A DNA stretch of 24,077 nucleotides from Pseudomonas sp. UBA5782. Lineage in GTDB: Bacteria > Pseudomonadota > Gammaproteobacteria > Pseudomonadales > Pseudomonadaceae. This document shows, piece after piece, positions 1 to 8,221 of the stretch. The notes under the pieces are model-generated. The model was not told the DNA's origin. It saw nothing but the letters and a program-made list of their open reading frames with translations, and ran no database searches. The translations under genes were made by a program, and so were the position numbers. The stretch spans positions 888 to 24,964 of the forward strand of contig DIEE01000040.1 of NCBI GenBank assembly GCA_002418465.1, read 5' to 3'. How positions within the stretch are numbered: position 1 is the first letter of the stretch; each line of letters starts with the position of its first letter.

Positions 1-16
1 GGCGAACAAGTTCGCC
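1..16. repeat. Short inverted repeat at the window edge, possible partial REP-like element
   Basis: Arms GGCGAAC and GTTCGCC are perfectly complementary around a 2-base AA spacer, followed by CCTGCAAG. It lies downstream of the rpsT terminator. Pseudomonas genomes carry many extragenic palindromes of this general look, but the left side is cut by the window edge, so class and full length cannot be judged. Confidence 0.3.
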
Positions 17-42
17 CCTGCAAGTTGGCAAATGACGCGCAT

Positions 43-70
43 AAAAAAACCGGCCATTGGCCGGTTTTTT
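43..70 (-). terminator. Intrinsic terminator of rpsT
   Basis: A 6-bp GC stem (CCGGCC/GGCCGG, 50-55 with 59-64) with an ATT loop is flanked by seven A (43-49) and six T (65-70). Read leftward, the transcript is a hairpin followed by a U run 15 bases after the rpsT stop. The symmetric A/T flanks mean it could also stop rightward transcription. Confidence 0.93.
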
Positions 71-84
71 CAAGAACATCACGC

Positions 85-363
85 TCAGGCTGCAGCGGCT
101 TCGCCGAGGGCCTTGATGTGAGCGTTCAGGCGGCTCTTGTGACGAGCAGCCTTGTTCTTGTGGATGATGCCTTTGTCGGCCATGCGGTCGATTATCGGTA
201 CAGCCAAGGTGTAGGCAGCCTGGGATTTTTCCAGGTCTTTGGCGTCGAGCGCCTTGACTACGTTCTTGATGTAGGTGCGAACCATGGAGCGCAGGCTGGC
301 ATTGTGGCTGCGACGCTTCTCAGCCTGTTTTGCGCGTTTTTTGGCGGAAGGGCTGTTGGCCAC
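85..363 (-). CDS. rpsT: 30S ribosomal protein S20
   Basis: S20 is a primary 16S rRNA-binding protein of the small ribosomal subunit. The 92-residue product begins with the family hallmark ANSPSAKKRAKQAEKRR, is rich in Lys, Arg and Ala, and continues with helical segments (RTYIKNVVKAL, KAARHKSRLN) typical of the S20 three-helix bundle. The start is GTG at 363: AGGAG sits 7 bases upstream and the protein then has the usual S20 length, whereas the frame open further upstream would add 43 non-conserved residues. It is transcribed divergently from murJ, has its own promoter-like sequence, and ends at a strong terminator. In other bacteria S20 limits its own translation and the use of a non-ATG start is part of that; the GTG fits, but autoregulation here is inference. 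Confidence 0.97.
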   Translation of the reverse strand: MANSPSAKKRAKQAEKRRSHNASLRSMVRTYIKNVVKALDAKDLEKSQAAYTLAVPIIDRMADKGIIHKNKAARHKSRLNAHIKALGEAAAA

Positions 364-412
364 CGTCGAACTCCTCGAAACTTTGGGGGGATGCAAACAA
401 ATAAGGCCGCGA

Positions 413-441
413 ATCTTGCCGCCGCCGGGGTCGCTTGTCAA
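413..441 (-). promoter_or_regulatory. Probable sigma-70 promoter of rpsT
   Basis: On the minus strand a perfect -35 TTGACA (436-441) is followed after 17 bases by CAAGAT (413-418), a 3/6 match to the -10 consensus. The predicted start near 406 would give a leader of about 43 bases before the GTG. The -35 is convincing, the -10 weak. Confidence 0.55.
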
Positions 442-649
442 GCGCGATCGGAGACTGTCTGGACCTGGCCGACGAGCGTCGTCCGTCGGCAATGGCTTCG
501 CTTCGAGATCACTGCGCTGGCGACGGCGCGCACTGTAACGGGTGCTTTATTTTCAGGCCAGCCCTAAACTCGGCGGCTTCTTTCGGCGCAGTGTCGCAGG
601 GCCAGGCGCCGTGCGCTGCAGGTCGAACCGGCATGGCTATCGATACCTT

Positions 650-2188
650 ATGAATCTACTCAAATCCCTGGCGGCGGTGAGTTCGCTGACCATGGTCTCT
701 CGCGTGCTCGGCTTCGTGCGCGACACCATCATGGCGCGCATCTTCGGCGCCGGCGTCGCCACCGATGCCTTCGTCGTCGCCTTCAAGCTGCCCAACCTGC
801 TGCGGAGGATCTTCGCCGAGGGCGCGTTCTCCCAGGCCTTCGTGCCGATCCTCGCCGAGTACAAGAGCCAGCAGGGCGACGAGGCGGCGCGGACGTTCGT
901 CGCCTACGTCTCCGGGCTGCTCACGCTGGTGCTGGCGCTGGTGACCGCGTTGGGCGTGCTCGCCGCGCCCTGGGTGGTGTGGATCAGCGCACCGGGGTTC
1001 GCCGACGACGCGCAGCGCTTCGAACTGACCAGCGCGCTGCTGCGGGTGACCTTCCCCTACATCCTGCTGATCTCGCTGTCGTCGCTGGCCGGGGCGATCC
1101 TCAACACCTGGAATCGCTTCGCCGTGCCGGCCTTCGTGCCGACGCTGCTCAACCTGAGCATGATCTTCTTCGCCGTGTTCCTCACACCGTATTTCGACCC
1201 GCCGATCATGGCGCTCGGCTGGGCGGTGCTCGCCGGCGGCCTGTTGCAACTGCTCTACCAACTGCCGCACCTGAGGAAGATCGGCATGCTCGTGCTGCCG
1301 CGCCTGAGCTTGCGCGACAGCGGCGTCTGGCGGGTGATGCGGCAGATGGGGCCAGCGATTCTCGGGGTTTCCGTGGCGCAGGTATCGCTGATCATCAACA
1401 CGGCGTTCGCCTCCTTCCTGCCGACCGGTTCGGTGTCCTGGATGTACTACGCCGATCGCCTGATGGAGTTGCCCACCGGAGTGCTCGGCGTGGCGCTGGG
1501 CACCATCCTGCTGCCGGCGCTCTCCAAGACGCACGCCCTCGGCGACCGCGACGAGTATTCGCGGCTGCTCGACTGGGGCCTGCGCCTGTGCCTTTTGCTG
1601 GCGCTGCCGTGCGCCCTGGCGCTGGCGATCATTGCCGAGCCGCTGACCGCGTCGCTGTTCCAGTACGGCGCCTTCAGCGCCCACGATGCGGCGATGACCC
1701 AGCGCGCGCTGATTGCCTATTCGATCGGACTGGTCGGTCTGATTCTGATCAAGATCCTCGCCCCGGGCTTCTATGCGCGGCAGAACATCCGCACACCGGT
1801 GCGCATCGCCATCTTCATTCTTGTCTTCACACAGATGATGAACCTGGCATTCGTCGTGCCGTTGCGGCATGCCGGTCTGGCCCTGGCGATCAGTCTGGGT
1901 GCCTGCCTGAACGCCGGTTTGCTTTATTGGCAGATGCGCAAGCAGCGGATGTTCGACCTGCAGCCGGGCTGGACGCCGTTCCTGATCAAGCTGGTGATCG
2001 CGGTGCTGGTGATGTCTGCGGTACTGCTCGCCGGCATCCGGCTTCTGCCGGGCTGGGATCAGGGCGACATGCTGTTGCGCCTGTTGCGCCTCGGCGCGCT
2101 GGTCGCCGCCGGTGTGCTGGCCTATTTCGGCAGCCTGGCGCTGCTCGGCTTTCGCCTGCATCACTTCGCGCGCCGTTCGCTGCACTGA
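650..2188 (+). CDS. murJ: Lipid II flippase MurJ
   Basis: MurJ (MviN) is the inner-membrane MOP-superfamily transporter that flips lipid II from the cytoplasmic to the periplasmic face for peptidoglycan synthesis. The 512-residue protein is polytopic, with many hydrophobic helices as expected for 14 transmembrane segments. The N-terminus MNLLKSLAAVSS and the block KLPNLLRRIFAEGAFSQAF are family signatures. Functionally important charged residues known from E. coli appear at the same numbers: R18, R24, D39 and R52 in the central cavity. The ATG at 650 is chosen because it gives this conserved N-terminus; no good Shine-Dalgarno is visible, and the upstream in-frame extension is not conserved. 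It is divergent from rpsT and 105 bases ahead of ribF. I found no convincing promoter for it in the 364-649 gap, which otherwise holds only the rpsT promoter. Confidence 0.97.
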   Translation: MNLLKSLAAVSSLTMVSRVLGFVRDTIMARIFGAGVATDAFVVAFKLPNLLRRIFAEGAFSQAFVPILAEYKSQQGDEAARTFVAYVSGLLTLVLALVTALGVLAAPWVVWISAPGFADDAQRFELTSALLRVTFPYILLISLSSLAGAILNTWNRFAVPAFVPTLLNLSMIFFAVFLTPYFDPPIMALGWAVLAGGLLQLLYQLPHLRKIGMLVLPRLSLRDSGVWRVMRQMGPAILGVSVAQVSLIINTAFASFLPTGSVSWMYYADRLMELPTGVLGVALGTILLPALSKTHALGDRDEYSRLLDWGLRLCLLLALPCALALAIIAEPLTASLFQYGAFSAHDAAMTQRALIAYSIGLVGLILIKILAPGFYARQNIRTPVRIAIFILVFTQMMNLAFVVPLRHAGLALAISLGACLNAGLLYWQMRKQRMFDLQPGWTPFLIKLVIAVLVMSAVLLAGIRLLPGWDQGDMLLRLLRLGALVAAGVLAYFGSLALLGFRLHHFARRSLH

Positions 2189-2235
2189 AGTGTTCGCGCG
2201 CCGCGTGGCGAGCCGCCCGAATGCAGCCGCTGCGC

Positions 2236-2265
2236 CTGTCACCGGGCGTCCGCTGTGCGTATAAT
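2236..2265 (+). promoter_or_regulatory. Sigma-70-like promoter upstream of ribF
   Basis: A perfect -10 TATAAT (2260-2265) is preceded, 18 bases upstream, by CTGTCA (2236-2241), a 4/6 match to the -35 consensus. The expected start near 2272 would leave a leader of roughly 20 bases before the ribF ATG. It would let the ribF-ileS-lspA-fkpB-ispH run be transcribed independently of murJ. Confidence 0.65.
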
Positions 2266-2293
2266 CGGCCACTTTGTGAGCAAGATGCGCGCT

Positions 2294-3232
2294 ATGCAGC
2301 TGGTTCGAGGCCTACACAATCTGCGGCCCCAACATCGGGGTTGCGTCGCCACGATCGGGAATTTCGACGGTGTCCACCGCGGCCATCAGGCCATCCTGAT
2401 GCGTCTGCGCGAGCGTGCCGCGGAATTGTCGCTGCCCAGCTGTGTGGTGATTTTCGAGCCGCAGCCGCGCGAGTTCTTCACTCCCGACACGGCGCCGCCG
2501 CGTCTGGCGCGCCTGCGTGACAAGCTCGAGCTGTTCGCCGCTGAAGGCGTGGACCGCGTGCTGTGCCTGGCCTTCAACCCGCGTTTGCGCGAGCTGAGCG
2601 CTGCGGCATTCGTTCAGCAGGTCCTGATCGACGGGCTCGGCGTGCGCCACCTGGAGGTCGGCGACGATTTCCGCTTTGGCTGCGATCGCGCCGGGGATTT
2701 CGAGTTTCTCCAGCGCGCCGGCGCGGCGGCGGGGTTCACCGTCGAGGCGGCGACCACCATCGAAGTGGACGGTCGGCGGGTCAGCAGCACGCGGGTTCGC
2801 GAGGCGCTGGCCGAGGGCGATTTCCCGCAGGCCCAGCGCCTGCTCGGCCGCCATTACGTCATTGATGGTCGCGTGCTGCATGGGCAGAAGCTGGCCCGGC
2901 AGCTAGGCTGGCCGACGGCGAACGTGCAGCTCAAGCGCGCCCGTGCGCCGTTTTCCGGGGTTTACCTGGTCAGCGCCTACGTGGATGGGCGCAAATGGCC
3001 GGGCGTGGCCAACATCGGCACGCGGCCCAGCGTCGACGGCGACGGCCGCGCGCATCTGGAGGTGCACCTGCTGAATTTCACTGGCGACCTCTACGGCAAG
3101 CGCATGCGGGTGGCGTTCCACCACAAGCTGCGCAACGAGCGCAAGTTCGCCTCGCTGGACGAGCTCAAGTCGGCGATCGGCGCCGATGTCGCCGCCGCTC
3201 AGGTTTACTGGCTGGGCGCGCCACTGCAGTGA
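2294..3232 (+). CDS. ribF: Bifunctional riboflavin kinase / FAD synthetase
   Basis: RibF phosphorylates riboflavin to FMN and then adenylylates FMN to FAD in the cytoplasm, supplying all flavoenzymes (ThiO in this window needs FAD). The 312-residue protein has the usual bacterial two-domain layout. The N-terminal nucleotidyltransferase half shows GNFDGVHRGH (residues 22-31) and SSTR (164-167). The C-terminal riboflavin kinase half shows GWPTAN (205-210) and the downstream VANIGTRPS block. The ATG at 2294 is chosen because the product then begins MQLVRGLHNL, matching family length; an in-frame upstream ATG at 2255 would lie inside or before the promoter. It is the first gene of the probable five-gene transcription unit ending at ispH. 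Confidence 0.96.
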   Translation: MQLVRGLHNLRPQHRGCVATIGNFDGVHRGHQAILMRLRERAAELSLPSCVVIFEPQPREFFTPDTAPPRLARLRDKLELFAAEGVDRVLCLAFNPRLRELSAAAFVQQVLIDGLGVRHLEVGDDFRFGCDRAGDFEFLQRAGAAAGFTVEAATTIEVDGRRVSSTRVREALAEGDFPQAQRLLGRHYVIDGRVLHGQKLARQLGWPTANVQLKRARAPFSGVYLVSAYVDGRKWPGVANIGTRPSVDGDGRAHLEVHLLNFTGDLYGKRMRVAFHHKLRNERKFASLDELKSAIGADVAAAQVYWLGAPLQ

Positions 3233-3324
3233 GCGCGCCGGCATCCGCAATACACACATGATCAGCAGCACCGGCGGGGCCATGGTTCCGCACACGCAGA
3301 AATGAATTTGAACAGGCCGATGAC

Positions 3325-6159
3325 ATGACCGATTACAAAGCGACGCTGAACCTGCCGGAAACGGCATTCCCGATGAAGGCCGGCTTGCCGCAGCGCGAAC
3401 CCCAGATCCTCCAGCGCTGGGACGAGATCGGCCTGTACCAGAAGCTGCGCCAGATCGGCGAGGGGCGTCCGAAGTTCGTGCTCCACGATGGCCCGCCGTA
3501 CGCCAACGGCAGCATCCACATCGGTCATGCGCTGAACAAGATCCTCAAGGACATCATCACCCGTTCAAAAACCCTGAGCGGTTTCGACGCGCCCTACGTG
3601 CCGGGCTGGGACTGCCACGGCCTGCCGATCGAGCACAAGGTCGAGACCACCTTCGGCAAGAACCAGCCGGCCGACCTGACCCGCGAGCGCTGCCGCGCCT
3701 ATGCCACCGAGCAGGTCGCCGAGCAGAAGGCCGGCTTCATCCGCCTCGGCGTGCTGGGCGAGTGGGACAACCCCTACCTGACCATGAACTTCGCCAACGA
3801 GGCGGGCGAGATCCGCGCACTGGCGGAGATCGTCAAGAACGGTTTCGTCTTCAAAGGGCTGAAGCCGGTCAACTTCTGCTTCGATTGCGGCTCGGCGCTG
3901 GCCGAGGCCGAGGTGGAGTACCAGGACAAGAAGTCCGATGCCATCGACGTGGCCTTCCCGATCGAGGACGCCGACAAGCTGGCGGCCGCCTTCAGCCTGG
4001 CCAGCCTGTCGAAGCCGACCAGTATCGTCATCTGGACCACCACGCCCTGGACCATTCCGGCCAACCAGGCGCTCAACGTGCACCCCGAGTTCACTTACGC
4101 GCTGGTGGATGTCGGTGACCGCCTGCTGCTGCTCGCCGAGGAACTGGTCGAAAGCAGCCTGCAGCGCTACGGCCTGCACGGCGAAGTGGTCGCCACCGCG
4201 CCGGGCGCGGCGCTGGAGCTGATCCGCTTCCGTCATCCGTTCTACGAGCGCTTCTCGCCGGTCTATCTGGCCGAGTACGTCGAGCTCGGCGCCGGCACCG
4301 GCGTCGTGCATTCCGCGCCGGCCTACGGCGAGGACGACTTCCGTACCTGCAAGCAGTACGGCATGAGCAACGACGACATCCTCAATCCGGTGCAGAGCAA
4401 CGGCGTTTACGTCGACTCGCTGCCGTTCTTCGGTGGCCAGTTCATCTGGAAAGCCAACCCGGCGGTCGTCGCCAAGCTCGACGAAGTCGGCGCGCTGCTC
4501 AGGCACGACGTGATCAACCACAGCTACATGCACTGCTGGCGGCACAAGACGCCGCTGATCTACCGCGCCACCGCGCAGTGGTTCGTCGGCATGGACACCA
4601 AGCCGAGCGACGGCGCCACCCTGCGCGAGCGTTCGCTGGCGGCCATCGAAGACACCAGGTTCGTCCCGGCCTGGGGCCAGGCGCGTCTGCACAGCATGAT
4701 CGCCGGGCGTCCGGACTGGTGCATCTCGCGCCAGCGCAACTGGGGCGTGCCGATCCCGTTCTTCACCCACAAGGAAAGCGGCGAGCTGCACCCGCGCACC
4801 GTCGAGCTGATGGAGCAGGTGGCCCAGCGCGTCGAGCAGGAGGGCATCGAGGCCTGGTTCAAGCTGGACGCCGCCGAGCTGCTCGGTGACGAAGCCGGCC
4901 AGTACGACAAGAGCCGCGATACCCTGGACGTGTGGTTCGACTCCGGCACCACCCACTGGCACGTGCTGCGCGGCTCCCACGCCGGCCTGGCGCATGCCGA
5001 GGGGCCGGCCGCCGACCTCTATCTGGAAGGCTCCGACCAGCATCGCGGCTGGTTCCATTCCTCGCTGCTCACCGGCTGCGCCATCGACGGCCATGCACCC
5101 TACAAGGAGCTGCTGACCCACGGGTTCACCGTCGACGAGCAGGGCCGCAAGCAATCCAAATCGCTGGGCAACGTGGTCGCGCCGCAGAAGGTAATCGACA
5201 GCCTGGGCGCCGACATCCTGCGCCTGTGGGTGTCGTCCACCGACTACTCGGGCGAGATGGCGGTGTCCGACCAGATCCTCCAGCGCAGCGCCGACGCCTA
5301 CCGGCGCATCCGCAACACCGCACGCTTCCTGCTCTCGAACCTCAACGGCTTCGATCCGCAGAGGCACCTGCTGGCGGCCGAGGACATGCTCGCGCTGGAT
5401 CGCTGGGCGGTCGACCGCACACTGCTGCTGCAGCGCGAGATCGTCGAGGCGTACGACGAGTACCGCTTCTGGAACGTCTACCAGAAGGTGCACAACTTCT
5501 GCGTTCAGGAGCTGGGCGGTTTCTACCTCGACATCATCAAGGACCGTCAGTACACCACCGCCGCGGACAGCGTGGCGCGGCGCTCCTGCCAGACCGCGAT
5601 GTACCACATCGCCGAGGCGCTGGTGCGCTGGGTGGCACCGATCCTGTCGTTCACCGCCGACGAGATCTGGCAGTACCTGCCGGGCGAACGCAACGAATCG
5701 GTGATGCTCAACACCTGGTACGAGGGCCTTGCCGAGCTGCCGCTGGGCTTCGACCTGGACCGCGCCTTCTGGGAGCAGGTCATGGCCGTGAAGGTTGCGG
5801 TCAACAAGGAACTGGAGAACCAGCGCAACGCCAAGACCATCGGCGGCAACTTGCAGGCGGACATCGTGCTGTTCGGCGAGGCGGCGCTGGTCGAGGTGCT
5901 GAACAAGCTGGGCGACGACCTGCGCTTCGTGCTGATCACCTCGCGCGTCGATGTACAGCCGCTGGAACAGGCGCCCGCCGAGGCGGTGCAGAGCGAACTG
6001 CCGGGCCTCAAGCTGCTGGTGCGCAAGTCGATCTTCGAGAAGTGCCCGCGCTGCTGGCACTTCCGCGACGACATCGGCGTCGACCCGGCGCATCCGGAAA
6101 TCTGCGGCCGTTGCGCGAGCAACGCCTTCGGTCCCGGCGAGGTTCGGCATTTTGCCTGA
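3325..6159 (+). CDS. ileS: Isoleucyl-tRNA synthetase
   Basis: This class Ia aminoacyl-tRNA synthetase activates isoleucine and loads it on tRNA-Ile, editing mischarged valine. The 944-residue protein has full family length. The ATP-binding signature HIGH is at residues 65-68 in NGSIHIGHALNK. The second signature reads KQSKS at 609-613 rather than KMSKS. The insert between them (about 190-400) has the expected position and length for the CP1 editing domain, including TTTPWTIPANQA. A C-terminal zinc site is visible as C907, C910, C927 and C930. The start at ATG 3325 follows ribF by 92 bases; a Shine-Dalgarno is not obvious and a short upstream frame ends across this start (see findings). lspA follows after 69 bases, an order widespread in Proteobacteria. 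Confidence 0.98.
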   Translation: MTDYKATLNLPETAFPMKAGLPQREPQILQRWDEIGLYQKLRQIGEGRPKFVLHDGPPYANGSIHIGHALNKILKDIITRSKTLSGFDAPYVPGWDCHGLPIEHKVETTFGKNQPADLTRERCRAYATEQVAEQKAGFIRLGVLGEWDNPYLTMNFANEAGEIRALAEIVKNGFVFKGLKPVNFCFDCGSALAEAEVEYQDKKSDAIDVAFPIEDADKLAAAFSLASLSKPTSIVIWTTTPWTIPANQALNVHPEFTYALVDVGDRLLLLAEELVESSLQRYGLHGEVVATAPGAALELIRFRHPFYERFSPVYLAEYVELGAGTGVVHSAPAYGEDDFRTCKQYGMSNDDILNPVQSNGVYVDSLPFFGGQFIWKANPAVVAKLDEVGALLRHDVINHSYMHCWRHKTPLIYRATAQWFVGMDTKPSDGATLRERSLAAIEDTRFVPAWGQARLHSMIAGRPDWCISRQRNWGVPIPFFTHKESGELHPRTVELMEQVAQRVEQEGIEAWFKLDAAELLGDEAGQYDKSRDTLDVWFDSGTTHWHVLRGSHAGLAHAEGPAADLYLEGSDQHRGWFHSSLLTGCAIDGHAPYKELLTHGFTVDEQGRKQSKSLGNVVAPQKVIDSLGADILRLWVSSTDYSGEMAVSDQILQRSADAYRRIRNTARFLLSNLNGFDPQRHLLAAEDMLALDRWAVDRTLLLQREIVEAYDEYRFWNVYQKVHNFCVQELGGFYLDIIKDRQYTTAADSVARRSCQTAMYHIAEALVRWVAPILSFTADEIWQYLPGERNESVMLNTWYEGLAELPLGFDLDRAFWEQVMAVKVAVNKELENQRNAKTIGGNLQADIVLFGEAALVEVLNKLGDDLRFVLITSRVDVQPLEQAPAEAVQSELPGLKLLVRKSIFEKCPRCWHFRDDIGVDPAHPEICGRCASNAFGPGEVRHFA

Positions 6160-6179
6160 TCGCCTTCCTGCCGGCAGAC

Positions 6180-6200
6180 GGGGCGCGCTCGGCGTGCCCC
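6180..6200 (+). other. GC-rich hairpin between ileS and lspA
   Basis: GGGGCGCG (6180-6187) and CGTGCCCC (6193-6200) form an 8-bp stem with one G-U pair and a 5-base loop, starting 21 bases after the ileS stop. No clean T run follows, so it is more likely a processing or pausing structure than a full terminator. Confidence 0.4.
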
Positions 6201-6228
6201 ACGACCTTTGGTTGCATCTGGAGACTGT

Positions 6229-6732
6229 ATGACGTCCCGCTTCGGCAAACTTCCCTGGTTATGGATCAGCGTGCTGGTGTTCGTTCTCGACCAGGCCTCG
6301 AAGTTCTACTTCGAGGGAAGCCTGCGGCTGTACCAGCAGATCGTGGTGATTCCCGACTATTTCAGCTGGACCCTGGCCTACAACACCGGCGCGGCGTTCA
6401 GCTTCCTCGCCGACGAGTCCGGCTGGCAGCGCTGGCTGTTCGCGCTGATCGCCATCGGCGTCAGCGCCGTGCTGGTGGTCTGGATGAAGCGCCTGAAGCG
6501 CGACGAAACCTGGCTGGCCATCGCTCTCGCGCTGGTACTGGGCGGCGCGCTGGGCAACCTGCTCGATCGCATGCTGCTCGGCCACGTGGTCGACTTCATC
6601 CTCGTGCACTGGCAGAACCGCTGGTATTTTCCGGCCTTCAACCTGGCCGACAGCGCGATCACCGTGGGCGCCATCATGCTGGCGCTGGACATGTTCAAGA
6701 CCAAGAAGTCTGGAGAAACCGTACATGACTGA
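6229..6732 (+). CDS. lspA: Lipoprotein signal peptidase (signal peptidase II)
   Basis: LspA is an inner-membrane aspartyl protease that removes signal peptides from prolipoproteins after lipid modification by Lgt. The 167-residue protein has four hydrophobic segments. Conserved blocks are DQASK (21-25), YNTGAAFSFL (51-60), GNLLDR (109-114), VVDF with D122, and FNLADS with D141. D122 and D141 correspond to the catalytic dyad known from P. aeruginosa LspA (124 and 143 there). The ATG at 6229 is preceded by GGAGA at suitable spacing, while the in-frame ATG at 6208 lacks one and would add seven non-conserved residues. The end overlaps the fkpB start by 8 bases (ATGACTGA), indicating translational coupling. 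It is the classic target of globomycin. Confidence 0.97.
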   Translation: MTSRFGKLPWLWISVLVFVLDQASKFYFEGSLRLYQQIVVIPDYFSWTLAYNTGAAFSFLADESGWQRWLFALIAIGVSAVLVVWMKRLKRDETWLAIALALVLGGALGNLLDRMLLGHVVDFILVHWQNRWYFPAFNLADSAITVGAIMLALDMFKTKKSGETVHD

Positions 6733-7162
6733 GCAGCGTATCGGCTCGGACACCCGCGTTACCCTGCATTTCGCCCTCAAGCTGGCGAACGGCGATGTGG
6801 TGGATACCACCTTCGACAAGCAACCGGCGACCTTCAGTGTCGGCGACGGCAACCTGCTGCCCGGCTTCGAGCAGGCGCTCTACGGCCTCAAGGCGGGCGA
6901 CAAGCGCAGCCTGACGGTGGAGCCCGAACATGGCTTCGGCCAGCCCAACGTGCAGAACGTGCAGGTCATGCCGCGCGGTCAGTTCGAGGGCATGGAGCTG
7001 TCCGAAGGGCTGCTGGTGATTTTCAACGACGCCGCCAACACCGAGCTGCCGGGCGTGGTCAAAGCCTTCGACGACAAGCAGGTGACCGTCGATTTCAACC
7101 ACCCGCTGGCTGGCAAGCAGCTGACCTTCGATGTCGAGATCATCGACGTCGTCGCCCTGTAA
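6725..7162 (+). CDS. fkpB: FKBP-type peptidyl-prolyl cis-trans isomerase, SlpA/FkpB type
   Basis: FkpB catalyses cis-trans isomerisation of proline peptide bonds and acts as a cytoplasmic folding helper. The 145-residue protein shows the FKBP pattern LPGFEQALYGLKAGDKRSLTVEPEHGFG at about residues 48-75, followed by an insert-in-flap region and the closing NHPLAGKQLTFDVEI block typical of the SlpA/SlyD branch. It lacks the metal-binding His-rich tail of SlyD, so it is the FkpB type. Its ATG lies inside the end of lspA (8-base overlap). The lspA-fkpB-ispH order matches E. coli and pseudomonads; a direct functional link between these products is not established. Confidence 0.93.
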   Translation: MTEQRIGSDTRVTLHFALKLANGDVVDTTFDKQPATFSVGDGNLLPGFEQALYGLKAGDKRSLTVEPEHGFGQPNVQNVQVMPRGQFEGMELSEGLLVIFNDAANTELPGVVKAFDDKQVTVDFNHPLAGKQLTFDVEIIDVVAL

Positions 7163-7173
7163 GATCTATCGAG

Positions 7174-7205
7174 ACGGTGGGTCGGGCATAGCCTCGGTCC
7201 ACCGT
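7174..7205. repeat. Imperfect extragenic palindrome between fkpB and ispH
   Basis: Outer arms ACGGTGG (7174-7180) and CCACCGT (7199-7205) are perfectly complementary; the inner bases GGC/GCC around ATA can extend the stem with a bulge and wobbles. It has REP-like size and position and starts 11 bases after the fkpB stop. It has no T run. Confidence 0.45.
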
Positions 7206-7232
7206 AGCCCCTTTGAACCCAGGGGGAGCAGA

Positions 7233-7247
7233 GGCAGTTAAACTGCC
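7233..7247. repeat. Small perfect inverted repeat upstream of ispH
   Basis: GGCAGTT and AACTGCC are symmetric about A7240, 30 bases before the ispH ATG. It could form a short hairpin or be a dimeric-protein operator; the sequence alone does not decide. Confidence 0.35.
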
Positions 7248-7276
7248 CGTCCAAGCCCCGTGCGCCGAGATTCGTC

Positions 7277-8221
7277 ATGCTCATCAAACTCGCCAATCCC
7301 CGCGGCTTCTGCGCCGGCGTCGACCGCGCCATCGAGATCGTCAACCGTGCCCTTGAGGTGTTCGGCCCGCCGATCTACGTGCGTCACGAAGTCGTGCACA
7401 ACAAGTTCGTGGTGGAGGATCTGCGTTCGCGCGGTGCGGTGTTCGTCGACGAACTGGATCAGGTGCCGGACAACGTCATCGTCATCTTCAGCGCCCACGG
7501 CGTGTCCCAGGCGGTGCGCCAGGAGGCCGACAGGCGCGGCCTGAAGGTATTCGACGCCACTTGCCCGCTGGTGACAAAGGTGCACATGGAAGTCGCGCGC
7601 TACAGCCGCGATGGCCGTGAATGCATCCTCATCGGCCACGAGGGGCATCCGGAAGTGGAGGGCACCATGGGGCAGTACGACAGCGCCAACGGGGGCTCGA
7701 TCTATCTGGTGGAGGATGAGGAGGATGTCGCGTCCCTGACGGTGCGCGATCCCGAATCGCTGGCCTTCGTCACCCAGACAACGCTGTCGATGGACGACAC
7801 CAGCCGGGTGATCGATGCGCTGCGGACGAAATTCCCCGCCATCGGCGGCCCGCGCAAGGACGACATCTGCTACGCCACGCAGAACCGCCAGGACGCGGTC
7901 AAACAGCTCGCCAGCGAGTGCGATCTGGTCCTGGTGGTCGGCAGCCCCAACAGCTCCAACTCCAACCGCCTGCGCGAACTGGCCGAGCGCATGAGCACCC
8001 CGGCCTATCTCATCGATGGCGCCGAAGACATGAAGCGCGAGTGGTTCGAAGGTACCCGGAAGATCGGCATCACCGCCGGCGCCTCGGCCCCGGAAGTACT
8101 GGTGCGCGGCGTGATCGAACAACTCCACGCCTGGGGCGCCAGCGGCGCCGAAGAACTGCTCGGCCGGCCGGAGAACATCACGTTCTCGATGCCGAAGGAG
8201 TTGCGGGTAAAGGCGATCTAG
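7277..8221 (+). CDS. ispH: 4-hydroxy-3-methylbut-2-enyl diphosphate reductase
   Basis: IspH (LytB) is the last enzyme of the MEP pathway: it reductively dehydroxylates HMBPP to IPP and DMAPP using a [4Fe-4S] cluster. The 314-residue protein has the three cluster cysteines C12 (NPRGFCAGV), C96 (DATCPLV) and C198 (DDICYATQNRQ). The active-site block GHEGHPEVEGT carries H124 and E126, the numbering used for E. coli. SPNSSNS near residue 225 is the substrate diphosphate-binding loop. The ATG at 7277 gives the conserved start; its Shine-Dalgarno is weak. It follows fkpB after 114 bases containing two palindromes and is probably the last gene of the ribF unit. It converges on pilE with only 22 bases between the stops. 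Confidence 0.97.
   Translation: MLIKLANPRGFCAGVDRAIEIVNRALEVFGPPIYVRHEVVHNKFVVEDLRSRGAVFVDELDQVPDNVIVIFSAHGVSQAVRQEADRRGLKVFDATCPLVTKVHMEVARYSRDGRECILIGHEGHPEVEGTMGQYDSANGGSIYLVEDEEDVASLTVRDPESLAFVTQTTLSMDDTSRVIDALRTKFPAIGGPRKDDICYATQNRQDAVKQLASECDLVLVVGSPNSSNSNRLRELAERMSTPAYLIDGAEDMKREWFEGTRKIGITAGASAPEVLVRGVIEQLHAWGASGAEELLGRPENITFSMPKELRVKAI

Noticed and set aside
656..2272. Open frame of over 500 codons antisense to murJ
   Set aside because: Composition is Gln/Arg/His-rich without domains, and the conserved murJ lies opposite; high GC makes such shadows common.
3565..6150. Open frame of 861 codons antisense to ileS
   Set aside because: Low-complexity composition, no recognisable motif or ribosome binding site; ileS carries all the signatures.
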